Positions 12,880 through 24,759 of a stretch of 64,000 nt of DNA are shown one piece after another. Source of the DNA: Oxytricha trifallax. Lineage: Eukaryota; Ciliophora; Spirotrichea; Sporadotrichida; Oxytrichidae. The stretch covers positions 62,001 through 126,000 of the forward strand of contig ARYC01025606.1 of NCBI GenBank assembly GCA_000711775.1, in the 5' to 3' direction. The notes under the pieces are model-generated. The model did not search any database. It worked only from the letters and a program-made list of their open reading frames with translations, and was not told where the DNA came from. Each line of letters opens with the position of its first letter. Position 1 is the first letter of the stretch. The translations under genes and the position numbers were made by a program.

Positions 12880-14360
12880 AATGGAATCAGCAGATTCTAA
12901 TCTCACAATGAAGATGCCATCATCTATCTAAATGAAAAAACCTATCTATTCTAACTAGCCAATTAACAAAATTGAAAAATTCATTGGTATATACACGTAC
13001 TCTTCATAAAATAGCAATATGACGATTATTTCAAGCACAAAGATGATCAATTAAATGAATCCCAAGAGAAGTCGGAAAATGCTCTCTATGTTAAGGCTTT
13101 GATCTTAAGAATTAAGGGAAACACTCACGAAAGTTTAGAATTATTCAAGAAGTATCATTTGCTAACCCAACTAATAATGACTATCTAAAACAATTTGGAA
13201 GATCTCTATATTTTCTCGGTAGAATAAGGCAGCTATAGAAATTTTCGATGAATGACTTAATTTAGGGAATCAAGATTTGAAAGTGTTAATTACAAGGGAC
13301 TTAGCTATAAATACTTAAGAATTCATGATTAAGCAATAAAATGTTTCCAATAAATTAATGAAACTAATAAGAATGATTAGACATTCATGCAGCTATGTAA
13401 AACTTATGCTGAGTAGTAAGACTTTAAAAGTGCAATTTAAGTTTACTTAGAAGGTCTTGAATAATCCTCATAGAATTCAGTATTGCTTACTACAATTGGT
13501 TTGCTTTATATATTAGGTAAGGGTAAAATTTCTGGGCATTTTAATTTCTTGGGAACAACTTGACAATTAGCAAAATAATGAATGTAGAATTGTAAATTAT
13601 CCATTTTATATAATTATACACTCAAAATATTTTTTTTAATTTCATATTTTATTGATCTGAGAAGCACCAAATCAATTCTTGCAGCAGGATCAATTAAAGT
13701 TTTTACTCTTTAATACTTTATTTAATAACTTATTATAATGTCAAAGACAAGAGTGATCACGATGCTGCTCTTTTGAAGAATATAATATCAGCTGTTCACA
13801 ATCCTGATTCAGCAGAGTTGTGGAACAATATTGGGATGTGCTTCTTTAGCTTAAAAATATGTAGCATCGATTGCATGTCTTAAGCACGCTCTGTACTTAG
13901 ATCAATTTTAATGGATCGCAACATACAATTTAGGATTAGTTCACTTGAACACTGAGTAATATGCTTCAGCTTTTCACTATTTCAGTAATGCCATAAATCT
14001 AAAACCTGATTTATGTACCAGTTATATGTATCTTGCTATCACTCTAAATAAACTAAAAGATTCGAAAACTCATGCTATCCTTTCAAAAGATTTAGTAAAT
14101 GACAATAGTATTGCAAAATTTACCAAAACTATGGCATTACTCTCTACAATTATGGTCAATCAGTGAAAGCAAGAGATGTTTCAACTGAGTGAGAAAATAT
14201 TTGAAACTTTAGATGGCGAGTATAAGGAGACAGAAATGCTTGACTAGAGATCTTTGCTTATGGAAGCACTCAACATAAACGAAAGGTCTCTTAAATCAAT
14301 GTAAGTTAAAAAGTTAAAGGTAAAGAAACAAGACTAAGAAAAAATAAATATTATTGAATG
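12880..14360 (+). pseudogene. BBS4: BBS4, TPR subunit of the BBSome, frame-broken copy
   Basis: TPR repeats match BBS4 closely: LYVKALILRIKG-like text at about 13080, YLKQFGRSLYFLG near 13180, then LWNNIGMCFFSL, YVASIACLKHALYLDQ, ATYNLGLVHLNTEQYASAF and INLKPDLCTSYMYLAIT between 13810 and 14050. The BBSome carries membrane proteins into and out of cilia, as expected in a ciliate. Frame changes occur at several points (for example after CFFSL and near GQSVKA). An AT-rich insert at about 13560-13660 separates the FLG text from SILAAGSI and could be an eliminated sequence. Downstream text resembling EKIFETLDGEYKE ends the gene. Confidence 0.85.
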
Positions 14361-14553
14361 AGTTTGTGCTTTAATAGATCAAAGTTTAAGTGTATTATGT
14401 AAAATTAACTTTTTATTATATTTAAGTATAATATATAAAATTTAGTGAATTAATAAATTTAATTATAATTATTGTTAACCTTTAGAGCAAGTATTATTTA
14501 AAGATATTTCTTTTTTAAACAAATTTAATTTTATCCAATTTTTAACTTAGAAA

Positions 14554-15960
14554 ATGCTATTGAACAAAGTAAAATTTCCTGTCCCTAATTGTTCCTACAC
14601 TACAGAAAAGGTGTTTAAGGATTTGGTTTATATTCCAAAGACTAATAAAAAACAATTTATCAGAGAGTATTTATGAAAAATAAGTGGAAAACTTTAATTA
14701 AAATTGAAATTTATAATTTAAATAAGGAAAACTTAAGATGGTGTCTCTGGAGCAGCTAGTCATTCACTAAAATTTGTAAGTTACAAAAAACATAACTAAA
14801 ATTTTTTTATTTCAGCAATACTTACCAGCTGGAGAGACGACGTCAGTAGATCAAGACCTCAAGTGGCACTGGGAGAAAATGGGAACAACAGAATAGGTTT
14901 GAAAAAATGGAGCAAAGTATGAATGTCATTGGAAAGATGATAAAGCTGTTTCTAGATTCCATTTCTGTAATTGTCTATACTAATACTTTTATTTAAATTC
15001 ATTTTCATTTTATATTAAAGTTTTCCAATTATTTTTCATATTTCCTTATCTATACTTACCACATAAAAATGAAACAAAAATTTTACTTTTTTTCATGGGA
15101 ATGTTGAGGACGTTGGCATTCCCTTTGATATATCGCAAGAATTTAAAAACTGCTCAAAGGTAATATTTTCTATTCCAAATGTAATTATAGCTTAGCGTTT
15201 TGACATTCACTATTTTTTGTATTTAAAGCATAGGTTCAAAATATTGTGATTAATTTAATGGAGTATCCAGGTTTCATTCTTTATCATGGATCTCTAGATT
15301 CAGATAAGATGCTTAAAGACACTCTTTATCTCTATGATTAATTAATTATGAATTATGTGTGGCATAATCAGACATAAAATTGAGTCAATCGCAGCTTGTC
15401 ACGTCGTTAAACAAAGGGAGCCAGCAACTTTAATTTTTATGTCTCCTTTTTAATCTATAAGAGACACTACTAGAGATCTGGTTAGATGGCTTCTTTTAAA
15501 GGAGATAGCTTATCGTTTTAAAATATAGACAACATTAAGAATATGGATCCCCAACTTTAATAATTCACGGTCAAAAAGACAAATTAATACCCTATCAACA
15601 TTCACAATAGCTTCATGATAACTCAGCGAAGCTCTCAATATTGTAAATTAGTTTTACCCCTTAAATGGATCATAATACTTCGAATTTGATGCAGACTTAA
15701 TAAAGGCACTAAACAGACTTCTTTTAATAAATTGGCATGAAAAGGAACAAAGTTACAAAAGATTTTCATGGAATGGAGTCAAATAACCACTACTATTTTC
15801 CACTTCCCACATTCGTTTTATTTGAGAATAAACTTATAAAATTATCCATTATTCGGGATTTTATTGAGGATAGGAAATAAAAAGCTGAGAAAAATAAGTT
15901 GAAGCAGTAAAGTACTAGATCAGCTCGCCCTTTATTATAAGAAGAGTAAGTATAAGTAAC
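14554..15960 (+). pseudogene. ABHD17-like alpha/beta hydrolase, split by a mobile element and frame-broken
   Basis: ATG at 14554 opens MLLNKVKFPVPNCSYTTEK and runs into the element at 14674-15038. Beyond it come FPYLYLPHKNETKILLFF, HGNVEDVGIPFD, then after a likely intron MEYPGFILYHGSLDSDKML, PATLIFMSPF, and IIHGQKDKLIPYQHS with MDHN. The FHGNxED, YPGxxxY, SPF and HGxxDxLIP blocks define the ABHD17/FAM108 family, serine hydrolases that remove palmitate from proteins. Joining across one TA after removal of the element keeps the frame (REYLFPYLYLP). A one-base shift before HGNVED, loss of a readable GxSxG nucleophile block and later shifts indicate decay. Confidence 0.8.
14674..15038 (+). mobile_element. 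365-bp TA-flanked element with terminal inverted repeats and a spliced ORF (copy B1)
   Basis: Terminal inverted repeats start TGAAAAATAAGTGGAAAAC at the left and are mirrored at the right; TA flanks both ends. An internal frame begins at ATG 14738 (MVSLEQLVIHQNF), passes a 40-nt GTAAGT..TTTCAG intron at 14776-14815, and continues NTYQLERRRQQIKTSSG and KMEQSMNVIGKMIKLFLD. No TGA closes this frame inside the element. TA flanks fit a Tc1/mariner-type target or a ciliate internal eliminated sequence. A near-identical copy lies at 25071-25436. Confidence 0.85.
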
Positions 15961-16490
15961 TTGAATTTATCGAATAAAATTGAACGAATAATTATCCATT
16001 AAGAAGTCAGACAAAATAATTTCAAGAGACTTTCAGCTGGTAAACCTTATAAATATATCTTAATTTTTATAAGATTTTATTATAAGTTAAAATATTAACA
16101 AGGCCACTGGTTGTTTTTAAAAATATGGTAAATTCGTTTAAACAGCCATCATTATAAGAAAATACGAAATAATTTATTAGAAAGTATATTAAGAAAGAAA
16201 ATCATACAATTCCAATTTCGAAAATAAAACTGCATTTAGCAAAATGAAAATTATTTTTCTCAACCATTATTTATAAACAACAAAATTCAAAAGCTCCCTT
16301 ACGACGGATATTATTGGGATAAAGATCGATCTATGGGTGTTAAAAAACAAAAAAAGGATATCAATAAAATTCAAATGATGATAATTTTAAATTCCAATTC
16401 CAAAATTTCTGTTTTTCAAGTTTTATGACACTAAAAATTCAGAAAGTGTCTACACTTAATTAATACTTAAAAATAATAAATTAATAATAA
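15960..16490. other. AT-rich gap, nothing recognised
   Basis: No coding frame, repeat or RNA gene that I can support. Base composition matches the surrounding non-coding DNA. Confidence 0.4.
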
Positions 16491-17242
16491 TCATTAATGA
16501 TTTTCTTGCTCTTCTTTCTTAAGCTCTTGCAATACCTTGTAAAACTCTGTATTCTCATCATTCATCAGCTTTTATGGAGTATCATACTCTAATAATTGTC
16601 CGAATGCAAGCTTAAGAATTATGAGAGATTTAATAATTGTGCTTAATCTATGAGCTATAGTAATATTTGCGGCATCCTTAAAATCTAAGATAAGTTTCTG
16701 AAGGCTCTGCTCAGTAATATGTCAATATTTGTCGTGGCTTCATCAAGTAGTACGATTTTATCTTTCTTAAAATGGCTCTTTAAAGGCAGATAAGTTGCTT
16801 CTCTCCAAATCTAAAATTTCCAAAATTCTCAGTAATATGTATTTTTAATTTATTTCTTAACACGAGAGTGTCCAAATATGCTTCACTAAACACTTGCATT
16901 ATTCTTTCATCTGTATTTTTATTCATTGAGTCTAAATTAAATCTTAGAGTTTCATTTGACATAGTGGGGTCTTTGGTGATTATTGTAATTTTTTTATCTT
17001 AGGCAATCTAGGGGCACATTATTAATGTCCAAATCATCGCTTAGTATTTGGCCTTAAACTAATTCCACTATCCTTGTCAATCATATTAAATTCATTTTTA
17101 TATATTTTTGTTTAATAATATTATTTAAGAGTAATAAAATTAGCTAATCTTTTATTCCAGTATTATTATGTTAGCAACTTATTATAGATATCCAATAAGG
17201 AAAAAGGACATCGCTTTAATAGCGAATTTTAATGGATAGATA

Positions 17243-17657
17243 TTGTAGGAATACATTCAAAATTGGGAAATTAATTATAATTAAATAAATAATCAATCAA
17301 AATAGTGGCAGTTAAAGTTGGCCATTTTAAACGATCTTGGGCTCATTCGATAGAGAATTTAAAATTAGCTGGACTTTATTATTGGCGGTACTATTTTATC
17401 GCATCCCTGGAGTGAGATAAATCGACTTTAATTAAACCCCTATAAATTCATTAAATTGTACCCTCAAATTAAAGTCGATTTATCTCACTCCAGGGATGCG
17501 ATAAAATAGTACCGCCAATAATAAAGTCCAGCTAATTTTAAATTCTCTATCGAATGAGCCCAAGATCGTTCAAATTGGCCAACTTTAACTGCCACTATTT
17601 TGATTGATTATTTATTTAATTAAAATTAATTTCCCAATTTTGAATGTATTCCTACAA
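17243..17657. mobile_element. Palindromic element, 415 bp (family A, copy A1), TA-flanked
   Basis: Ends TTGTAGGAATACATT, mirrored at the right, with TA on both sides. The arms of about 190 bp contain GTGGCAGTTAAAG, CTGGACTTTATTATTGGCGG and a TCGACTTTAATT core around a centre near 17450. It has the same organisation as 35076-35491 and the element split by the large transposon near 52.6/63.4 kb. It lies within the ABC transporter gene, inside a segment with no coding. Confidence 0.85.
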
Positions 17658-18566
17658 TACTTAGAGAATAAAAAGAAATGTATTAAATACCGATATGATC
17701 AAATGATTCACTTCATTATATTTAATTATATTAATTTTTTTTAAATTTATTTAGTGTGAATGCAAGAGAAACTGTTGACTTACAGACTCAAATTTTTCCC
17801 ACTACTCCAATTTTTTCACCTGGTTTCACTGTAAATGAAAGTTTGTTCAAAACTATTTTAGTAGTCGGCTTGTACCTAAGTACGACATCTTTAAATTGAA
17901 TTTAGCTTGTCCGAGGCCAATCTTAATTAACCTCCTTAAATACCTTCGTATTCTTTTCATTTACGAAGTTCTCTTATCGAACCCTACATATTCTATATAA
18001 GTCATTATTAAATGTTAATTTATTACCTTTCTCCAGTATCTTGAAGCATCTCTGCACTGATACCATTTTCCTTTCAAATTGTCCAACTATGTATAGTAAG
18101 TATAAAAGAGAATCAGTTAAATTTAAGATATAAGTAAAAATCATGCCAAGCATCAAGAGTTACTTTGCTCTTTGAAAATTTATCAAAATGAGCAAGCGAG
18201 AGCCAGGAATATAATGGAAAATATATCTAATCTAATAGATATCCAAGGTTCAAGAACAACTGCAATTTAGTTAGCGAGAATGCTCTTATTTAAAAGTAGA
18301 TAGTTTCTTTTAACAAACTCTCTCTCATTTTGAATGATCTAAAACAATTAAACAATTAAATTGTTAAAATAACGTAAAAATAAACTAATGTTATAGTTGA
18401 TATGTGAGCCCCCAATTTCACTAAGGAAACTGATCAAAGGACTTTATGTGACACTTTCCATTCTAGAGGTTTTGCGATATCCATTCAAATATAACACAAA
18501 TATTATAGAAATCTAAATTAATAATAGGTTATAATTTTATTGTTTTGATAATATATTTTATATAAT

Positions 18567-18935
18567 TGATATATTTTAAGAAAAATAGAGAATTATAACA
18601 AAAATTTGATTAACAATAATAACAATAGTAATAATATGAATAGAAAATGTAAATCTTAAGAATCAGTTTCATCTCCTCCAATACCTAGTTTTGCAATTTG
18701 TTCTTATCATCCTGTTGCTTCCTTTGCCTCTTCGTTGCAGCCTCTTGTGAAGTCTTTGCCTTCAGCCATCACCATTCTTACCAGGTACAACCAATAAAAA
18801 AAAATAATTTCAGATATGTTTTTTGTAACTTACATTTTTTGTGAGTGACATTGCACATTCTGATCAGACATTTTTATTATTTCTAATATTGTTAATATTA
18901 TTGTTATAATTCTCTATTTTCCTTAAAATATATCA
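18567..18935 (-). mobile_element. 369-bp inverted-repeat element with a small spliced ORF (copy C1)
   Basis: Ends TGATATATTTTAAG and an inverted partner continuing through TAGAGAATTATAAC. The minus strand has ATG at 18871 (MSDQNVQCHSQK), a GTAAGTTACAAAAAAC-type donor identical in style to that of copies B1/B2, then text rich in Lys/Gln (KRQRKQQDDKNKLQNQ). A clear AG acceptor is not visible and a TGA interrupts the early second exon. It lies inside the ABC transporter gene. Flanks do not show a perfect TA pair. Confidence 0.6.
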
Positions 18936-19648
18936 TAAATGTATAGAATAAATGGTATGGGAATAATTATCCAGCATACTGCAACTGATGCCACTATAAA
19001 AGTTCTTATCAAACTATAAAAGCATACTACAGCAGTACTCATAGTAAATGCTTTTTCAGTATCTACAACTGTTAAGAATTCTGCCTAGAGGTGTGACATC
19101 AAAGAATAAGTTTATCGGAGACTTAAGGATACTAGAAATCATTTTCCAATGTAGGGATCTTGAGGCTGCTAAAGAGAAAAATTGCATGCTCACAGTTCTA
19201 ACAAATGCCATTTAGCCTTACAAAATACTCATTCCAAAGATCATGTAAGTGTAAAAGTATAAATTTTTTTCATTTTTTCCTAAACTATCAGACCACTATT
19301 TAAGCAAATAATCAGCATAAATATGTGAGCCAACAAATAAAATCATTGCTACATTAACTAAAGTGAGTAGCTTCCATCCTCCTGCCTATTCAAGCAAAAG
19401 CTTGTAAGATTATGGCTTCACTCTTATGATTTCTTTTTCTTTTCTTCATCTTCTAAAATCTTACTCTCTTTAATTCCTTTCATTTGCTCCTCATCAGAAA
19501 CTTTTACTATTTAAAATTGTTTATTATGAAAATTGAACTTCGTGTTAAAATTTATGTATGAGATTAAAATTAGGTTAAATGGCTCATTAAAGTCTATCTA
19601 TTATCATCTGTTATTATAGTCTAAATATTTTCTCTGGGATTATAAGGA

Positions 19649-19985
19649 ATTATGATTTATAATAAGAAATTAATTAATTTAATCAAAAACTTAATATATT
19701 AAAAGGTATTCTAACTAATTAGACGCAGGTGGACCAACAGCACTCACATAAAATGTAAGTTTCAAAAATGATATATTAAAAGTTTTTTTTTAGCGGTCCT
19801 ACCTGGTAAGACCTGAGGTGTCAGCAGACTGAAGCTTCGCAAGGCTACACTTGGAGGCGACAGGGGAGTGACTAGGATGAAGATGTAGATGACGAGAAAA
19901 AAGAAGATGAAACTGCTTTTATTCGTATTAGTATTTAGTTAATAGTTTAATTATAAATTTAAAGTTTTCTTATTATAAATTATGA
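19649..19985 (+). mobile_element. About 340-bp inverted-repeat element with a small spliced ORF (copy C2)
   Basis: Imperfect inverted ends share TTTATAATAAGAAA. Inside, a plus-strand frame reads QVDQQHSHK, meets a 39-nt GTAAGT..TTTTAG intron at 19755-19793, and resumes GPTWQDLRCQQTEASQ with an acidic end (DQDEDVDDEKKEDE). The exon layout matches the elements at 14.7, 18.6 and 25.1 kb. It sits inside the ABC transporter gene. Exact ends are uncertain. Confidence 0.5.
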
Positions 19986-22749
19986 ATCTCTGAATCAATT
20001 AGAGATCTATCATTTATTGCATTCTCAAGTTCATTCTATTATTGTCCTTGTTTTAATTTTAAGTTTTCCAACAAACCTTAATAGTCTCTATCAATTGATT
20101 ATTATTCTCTAAAATTTGATATGACCCCATTTCTACTATCTCTCCATTTTCCATAATGATATTCCTATTTGTCATTTTAAGAAAGTCAATAGCATCGTTA
20201 CCTTTATTCTTGTTTTATCCAAGAACTGTTTCATGAAGACATTCTAAAAAATCTGTTTTCTCACATAAGCATCTAGTTCAGAAATTGGATCGTCAACCAG
20301 TAATACTTTTTTGTTATGATAAACTGCTCTTATTAGAGATAGTCTTGCTTTCTGGACTCATGATAAATTGAAACCTTTCTTTCAGATTTAAGTGTGTCTC
20401 CAGCAGGAATGATTTCTAGATCTCTTTCTAATTCGCAATCTATCACAATTTTTCTATACTTTTGTTCATCATAAGGTATACCAAAAAGAATATTTTCTCT
20501 AATTGTCATTTTTTAGATCCAGAGTTATTATTAAACATAGGAGTTGGAACCTTCGATAATTATTGGAGAATCTTAGTGATTTTTAAAACTTGAATTTATT
20601 CTCAAATTTAAATACATAATAAGTATTAATAATAGTTAAGTCACGACATATTGCTTTATTTAATTCGGCAGTTACTCATTTTTTTCACCTTCTAAGCTCC
20701 CATATTTTTGGATGGTCTCTCCTATTAGTGCGAAGAGTAAGCTATTCTTACTGAACCAACAAACAATAAACCTTTTAAGTTGAATTTTACTCTCCAATAA
20801 TTGTCACAAATTCTCCCTTCCTATTTAACAAATCTATGTTTTTTAATGTAATTAGATCTTACATTTTCTTACTTTCTTGGCACCTAAGTTTCTTCATTGC
20901 TTAATAATATTTATTCAATTCCTGCTCTATAGAACCCTTCTTGAGAATTTTTTCAATCTCACTATCCTCCTTAAGTATCAATGATTGCTTTTGTTAGTGT
21001 GAATCTAATTATAGCTAAGTTTCATCATTATCAACTTTGCTCTAACTCATTTTGCTTTTTCTCTTATGACTTTTCTTCTTTTTTTTTTTTTCTTCTAGAT
21101 CTGAATTTTTAAAACTTAAAGATTATTAATCTTCTTCATCTTCTTTTTTTTGAAAGGAAATCCCAAAGAAAAGTTAACTTTTTAAATTACAATTGAGTTT
21201 TCACTTTAATTTTCTTGGGAACGTTTAATAATTGTAGTGTACACATTTATCACTTTATAGGAATTTTTTCACTTTTTTCATTGATACAAGTGCCTCTATT
21301 ATAATTAATTATATGTGAATTATAAATAATTATAAAAAAATTAATAGTTTTTTAAATATCTATGGGAAAAATCTAAGTGGCTCCTAAAAAATAGTATAAA
21401 CATTTTTTGTATCTGACTCACTTTTATCATGTTGAAGAATATCATAATCGTGTAAGTTGTTTTGATATCAATTTTAAAGCCTGAACCAATATAATTAGTA
21501 AATACTACAGGACTTGATAAACTAGGAAAATTAAAATATGTTACTCAGTTTTATAATTAAAAAAAAAAAGATTAATTGTGGAAACAGGTACATGCAAGCT
21601 ATAATTAGACAAGTGAAGAATAAAGCTTTACACAAGCTTTTAAGCTCATTATCTTTCTTCTCATTGATTCTTTACTGAAACGTGTCATTCCACCAGTATA
21701 GTTTTATCATCTTTATCATTTATATAGTTTCAGTAGTTGCATTCATACTTTTATTTTTCTTGGTCATTAAGCCTTTTCATAGTGAGGCATTGAACAACCC
21801 AAGAATGAGGTTTGTTACAAACACCACAACTATGACTCCACGGAGAAATTTAGACCTAAAAATAGAACAAGAGACCTATGGATGTTTATAGAATAATTGG
21901 AAATTTAATCATTATGGGCATGTCAAAACTTATCATAATTAGCACTTCAGCATCTTCTTTAATAAAGTTTACTATCTCTACTTGTGAAAACTATTTATTT
22001 TTAGCTGACGATTTTTAAAATAACTTATCATAAATTAAAACGACAAGAGAGTTATTTGTTTTATTATGTATTCAAAAGCTGAAAATATACTTTAATTTTT
22101 TTAAACACTTTAGACACCAATCATATTGCTGATAAATGCCATGCTTAAAGAACAAATAATTAATTGCTTAAGTTCCTATTAAAGCTGCAACATATATAAT
22201 ACCCCAATGAACTTCCTCATCTGGTGTCCCGATGTAAGAAATAATTAAATTTAAAAGAAATGGCGCTGCAAATTCCTAAGCAACACCTATGACGTTGAGA
22301 AATAATGCGAAAAGATAGTCGTCTATAGTAAATAATTTAGTATTGGAACAAAATTTGTCAGAAAATTTAATAAATATAGTATAAGAATCTGATGACGACA
22401 TACATCTATAGGCATGAAGAACTGCTTTAATTAAAGCTTTAGCTTTTAGTCGTCGTCTTTTACATATCATTATAAAAATAAATTTAAGTATTTTGTTAAG
22501 AATTTAATACTATCCCAACTCCTCCTGATCATGAGTAATTATGTCTCAACTTTATCATTTTCTCTTAAGTTACCGTACTATTCATAACTAAAGCCATTTT
22601 TAAGGTATTACTAGAATTATTTAAGTCATAGATTTATTAAACTTACTTAAAGAAATGGGTAAGCCCAGCTGAAGATAAAACTTTTAATAATGAAACTGCA
22701 TCAATAACACCCAGATATTTAAAAAGTAACAACGAAGATTGAGATAAAA

Positions 22750-23450
22750 ACAACAACAAATATCTATTAAAAATCCATTAAAATTATCATTTAGAAATAA
22801 AAAAATTATGTAAATGCAGTTATTTAGTCAATACACATCTCAATGTTGTAATTACACTCTTAATAATTAAAGAAGGATTTAAGCAATATTTACTTTTAAT
22901 AACTTTTAAGCATCGTTGGCTAAATATTTTTAGTATTTAATTTTCTTGTTTAAATTCCACTTTTCAATGATTATGATGGTGTGATATTTCTTCTCATGAT
23001 ATGCTTATTCTAATCTTATATATATAAGTTATTATTATTATTTGAAGGATTACTTGTAAAAGGGGTTTATCTGAGTCAGCTACGTCCATATTGATTGTAA
23101 TAATCCATAATATTCGTAGATTATTATGTAAGCAGAAATTACGTTAATTAAATAACCAGAATAATAATTTACTTAACTTGATATATTTTGTATTAATATA
23201 TGAATTAAATTTTATAAGAAATTAATTTAATTTATTTTAACAAAAATAATCTCAGAAAAATAAACTTTGCAATTTAAGCATAATTATTTTAAGAAAATAT
23301 CAGTTACTTTGTTTATTGTGTAACTAAGTTTATATTGAAATTTTTTTGAAAATTTTGAATTTATAGAATCTCTAACCAATAGAATAAGTTATAATTGTTC
23401 TATGTTATTAATTAAATATAAAGAAATCAGAACAGTATCAAAATAAAATA
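22750..23450. other. AT-rich intergenic stretch
   Basis: Nothing supported here; no open frame or repeat stands out between the transporter and the methyltransferase gene. Confidence 0.4.
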
Positions 23451-23469
23451 ATATTTAAATTGAAAACAT

Positions 23470-24720
23470 CTCATAGTTAGCTTTAATAAGATACAGATTC
23501 TTAAGATCATGTAGCTTCTCAACTTACTGCTCCAGCTGTAAGTTTAATATAATCAGATATATAATTTAAAAATGTTAATGAATTCTTTTATATAGGATGG
23601 TTCAGCTCACTCAGCCGCATCACTCCAAATTGAAGATAATAGTCAGGATGTAAATCAAGGTTAATATTTTGATAATGATCATGTGATAATTGCATATATT
23701 TTCAAGGCAGTTTATAACACAGGGGATGGACTAGCCAAGCTCACAGAAAATGAGCTTTCAAAGTACATTACTCAAGCAGATATTGATCTTATATTATATA
23801 AAATATGTTTATAGGTCTAATAAACGAGAGGAATAGCTACTTTGAGAATATCTCCTAAGATTTCGCATGTGATATGGGAAAAGTAAAAATAATCCAAAAA
23901 GACTAAAATTAATTTATAAACTGTGAGAAAACAGGAGCGTTTTGAGAAGAGCTTGTCTTTAAATAACTTGACATATGGTGGAATAGTAATAAACACATTT
24001 GATTATTGATATTTTTACTGAAAAATTTACTGCTGTCTTATAAGTGTTTACATATATAAAGAACAAGTTTCATACCTTTCAATAGCCGCGAGGAGTTTTT
24101 GTTGATATTGGATCTGTAATTATATATATGATAGTTATTTATTTTACATTAGGGTACAGGAAAAGGTATATTATCAGGCTGCTTAATGCATGAATTTAAT
24201 AAATGTGTTTGCGTGGATCTGTTAGAGAATTTACACAATATTTCACTTCAAATCAAAGATGAATTTATTTCAGGTTTTATGTTTAAAAGAACGAATTTCA
24301 GAGCAAATACGAATCAGATTAACAAGCCAAGTATCTGTTCAAATATGACAAGGCTCCAATTTATGAAGCTTATATTCAAGACTTGCTGTAATTTGACTGG
24401 TGGAGTGATGCTGATTTTGTACTGGCAAATTCAACGTGCTTTGAAATTTCATTTATGACACTAATCAGTGAGAGAAGACATCTCTAATGAAGAAAGGATC
24501 ATGGATGGTCACTCTTGCCATTTATATATTTTCTTTAATTTTTTAATAAAATAAACCAAAAAACTTCAAACTTCTGATCCATTGATAACTAGAGACGATG
24601 AAAAGAGAAATTGGGAATGTCAGCTCAGCATAAAAAGAAACATGTCTTGGGAGTGGCTATAGTTTACATTCATAGAAAAATCAAGTGAAAGACAATAAGA
24701 CTTCCCAAGACAAATCATAA
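23470..24720 (+). pseudogene. Class I SAM-dependent methyltransferase, frame-broken
   Basis: An acidic/Ser-rich N-terminus (SAHSAASLQIEDNSQD) is followed by YNTGDGLAKLTENELSKYI and TQADIDLILYKI. The SAM-binding motif I is split by a 37-nt intron at 24116-24152: GVFVDIGS | GTGKGILSGC. It continues CVCVDLLENLHNISLQIKDEF (acidic end of strand 2), then DADFVLANSTCFEISFM, GSWMVTLA and NMSWEW. The DxGSGTGKG and SDADxVxANSTCFD blocks are shared with DOT1-like and related ciliate methyltransferases. The substrate cannot be told. Several frame changes after 24300 and near 24480 suggest a decayed copy. Confidence 0.75.
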
Positions 24721-24759
24721 AGATAATACAATAAAATTATTTATTTTTTTGACAATTAG

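Larger units (their letters stand above)
16490..22700 (-). pseudogene. ABCC/MRP-type ABC transporter, decayed and interrupted
   Basis: Minus strand. The second nucleotide-binding domain is at 16500-17900: [31 protein letters not shown], a DEATANIDI-like Walker B/D-loop region, then FTIAHRLNTI and LEYDTPQQLMNDENTEFYK. A charged linker (SDEEQMKGIKESKILEDEE) lies near 19450. The first nucleotide-binding domain is at 20000-20900 (VLLVDDPISELDAYVRKQ, IIMENGEIVEMGSYQ). Membrane-domain text lies at 18000-19400 and 21400-22500. ABCC proteins export conjugates and drugs using ATP. The Walker A of the second domain reads VVGKI, TGA, VCKST instead of the GxxGxGKST consensus, so ATP binding there is lost. 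At least three repeats lie inside the gene (17.2, 18.6 and 19.7 kb). Confidence 0.8.
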
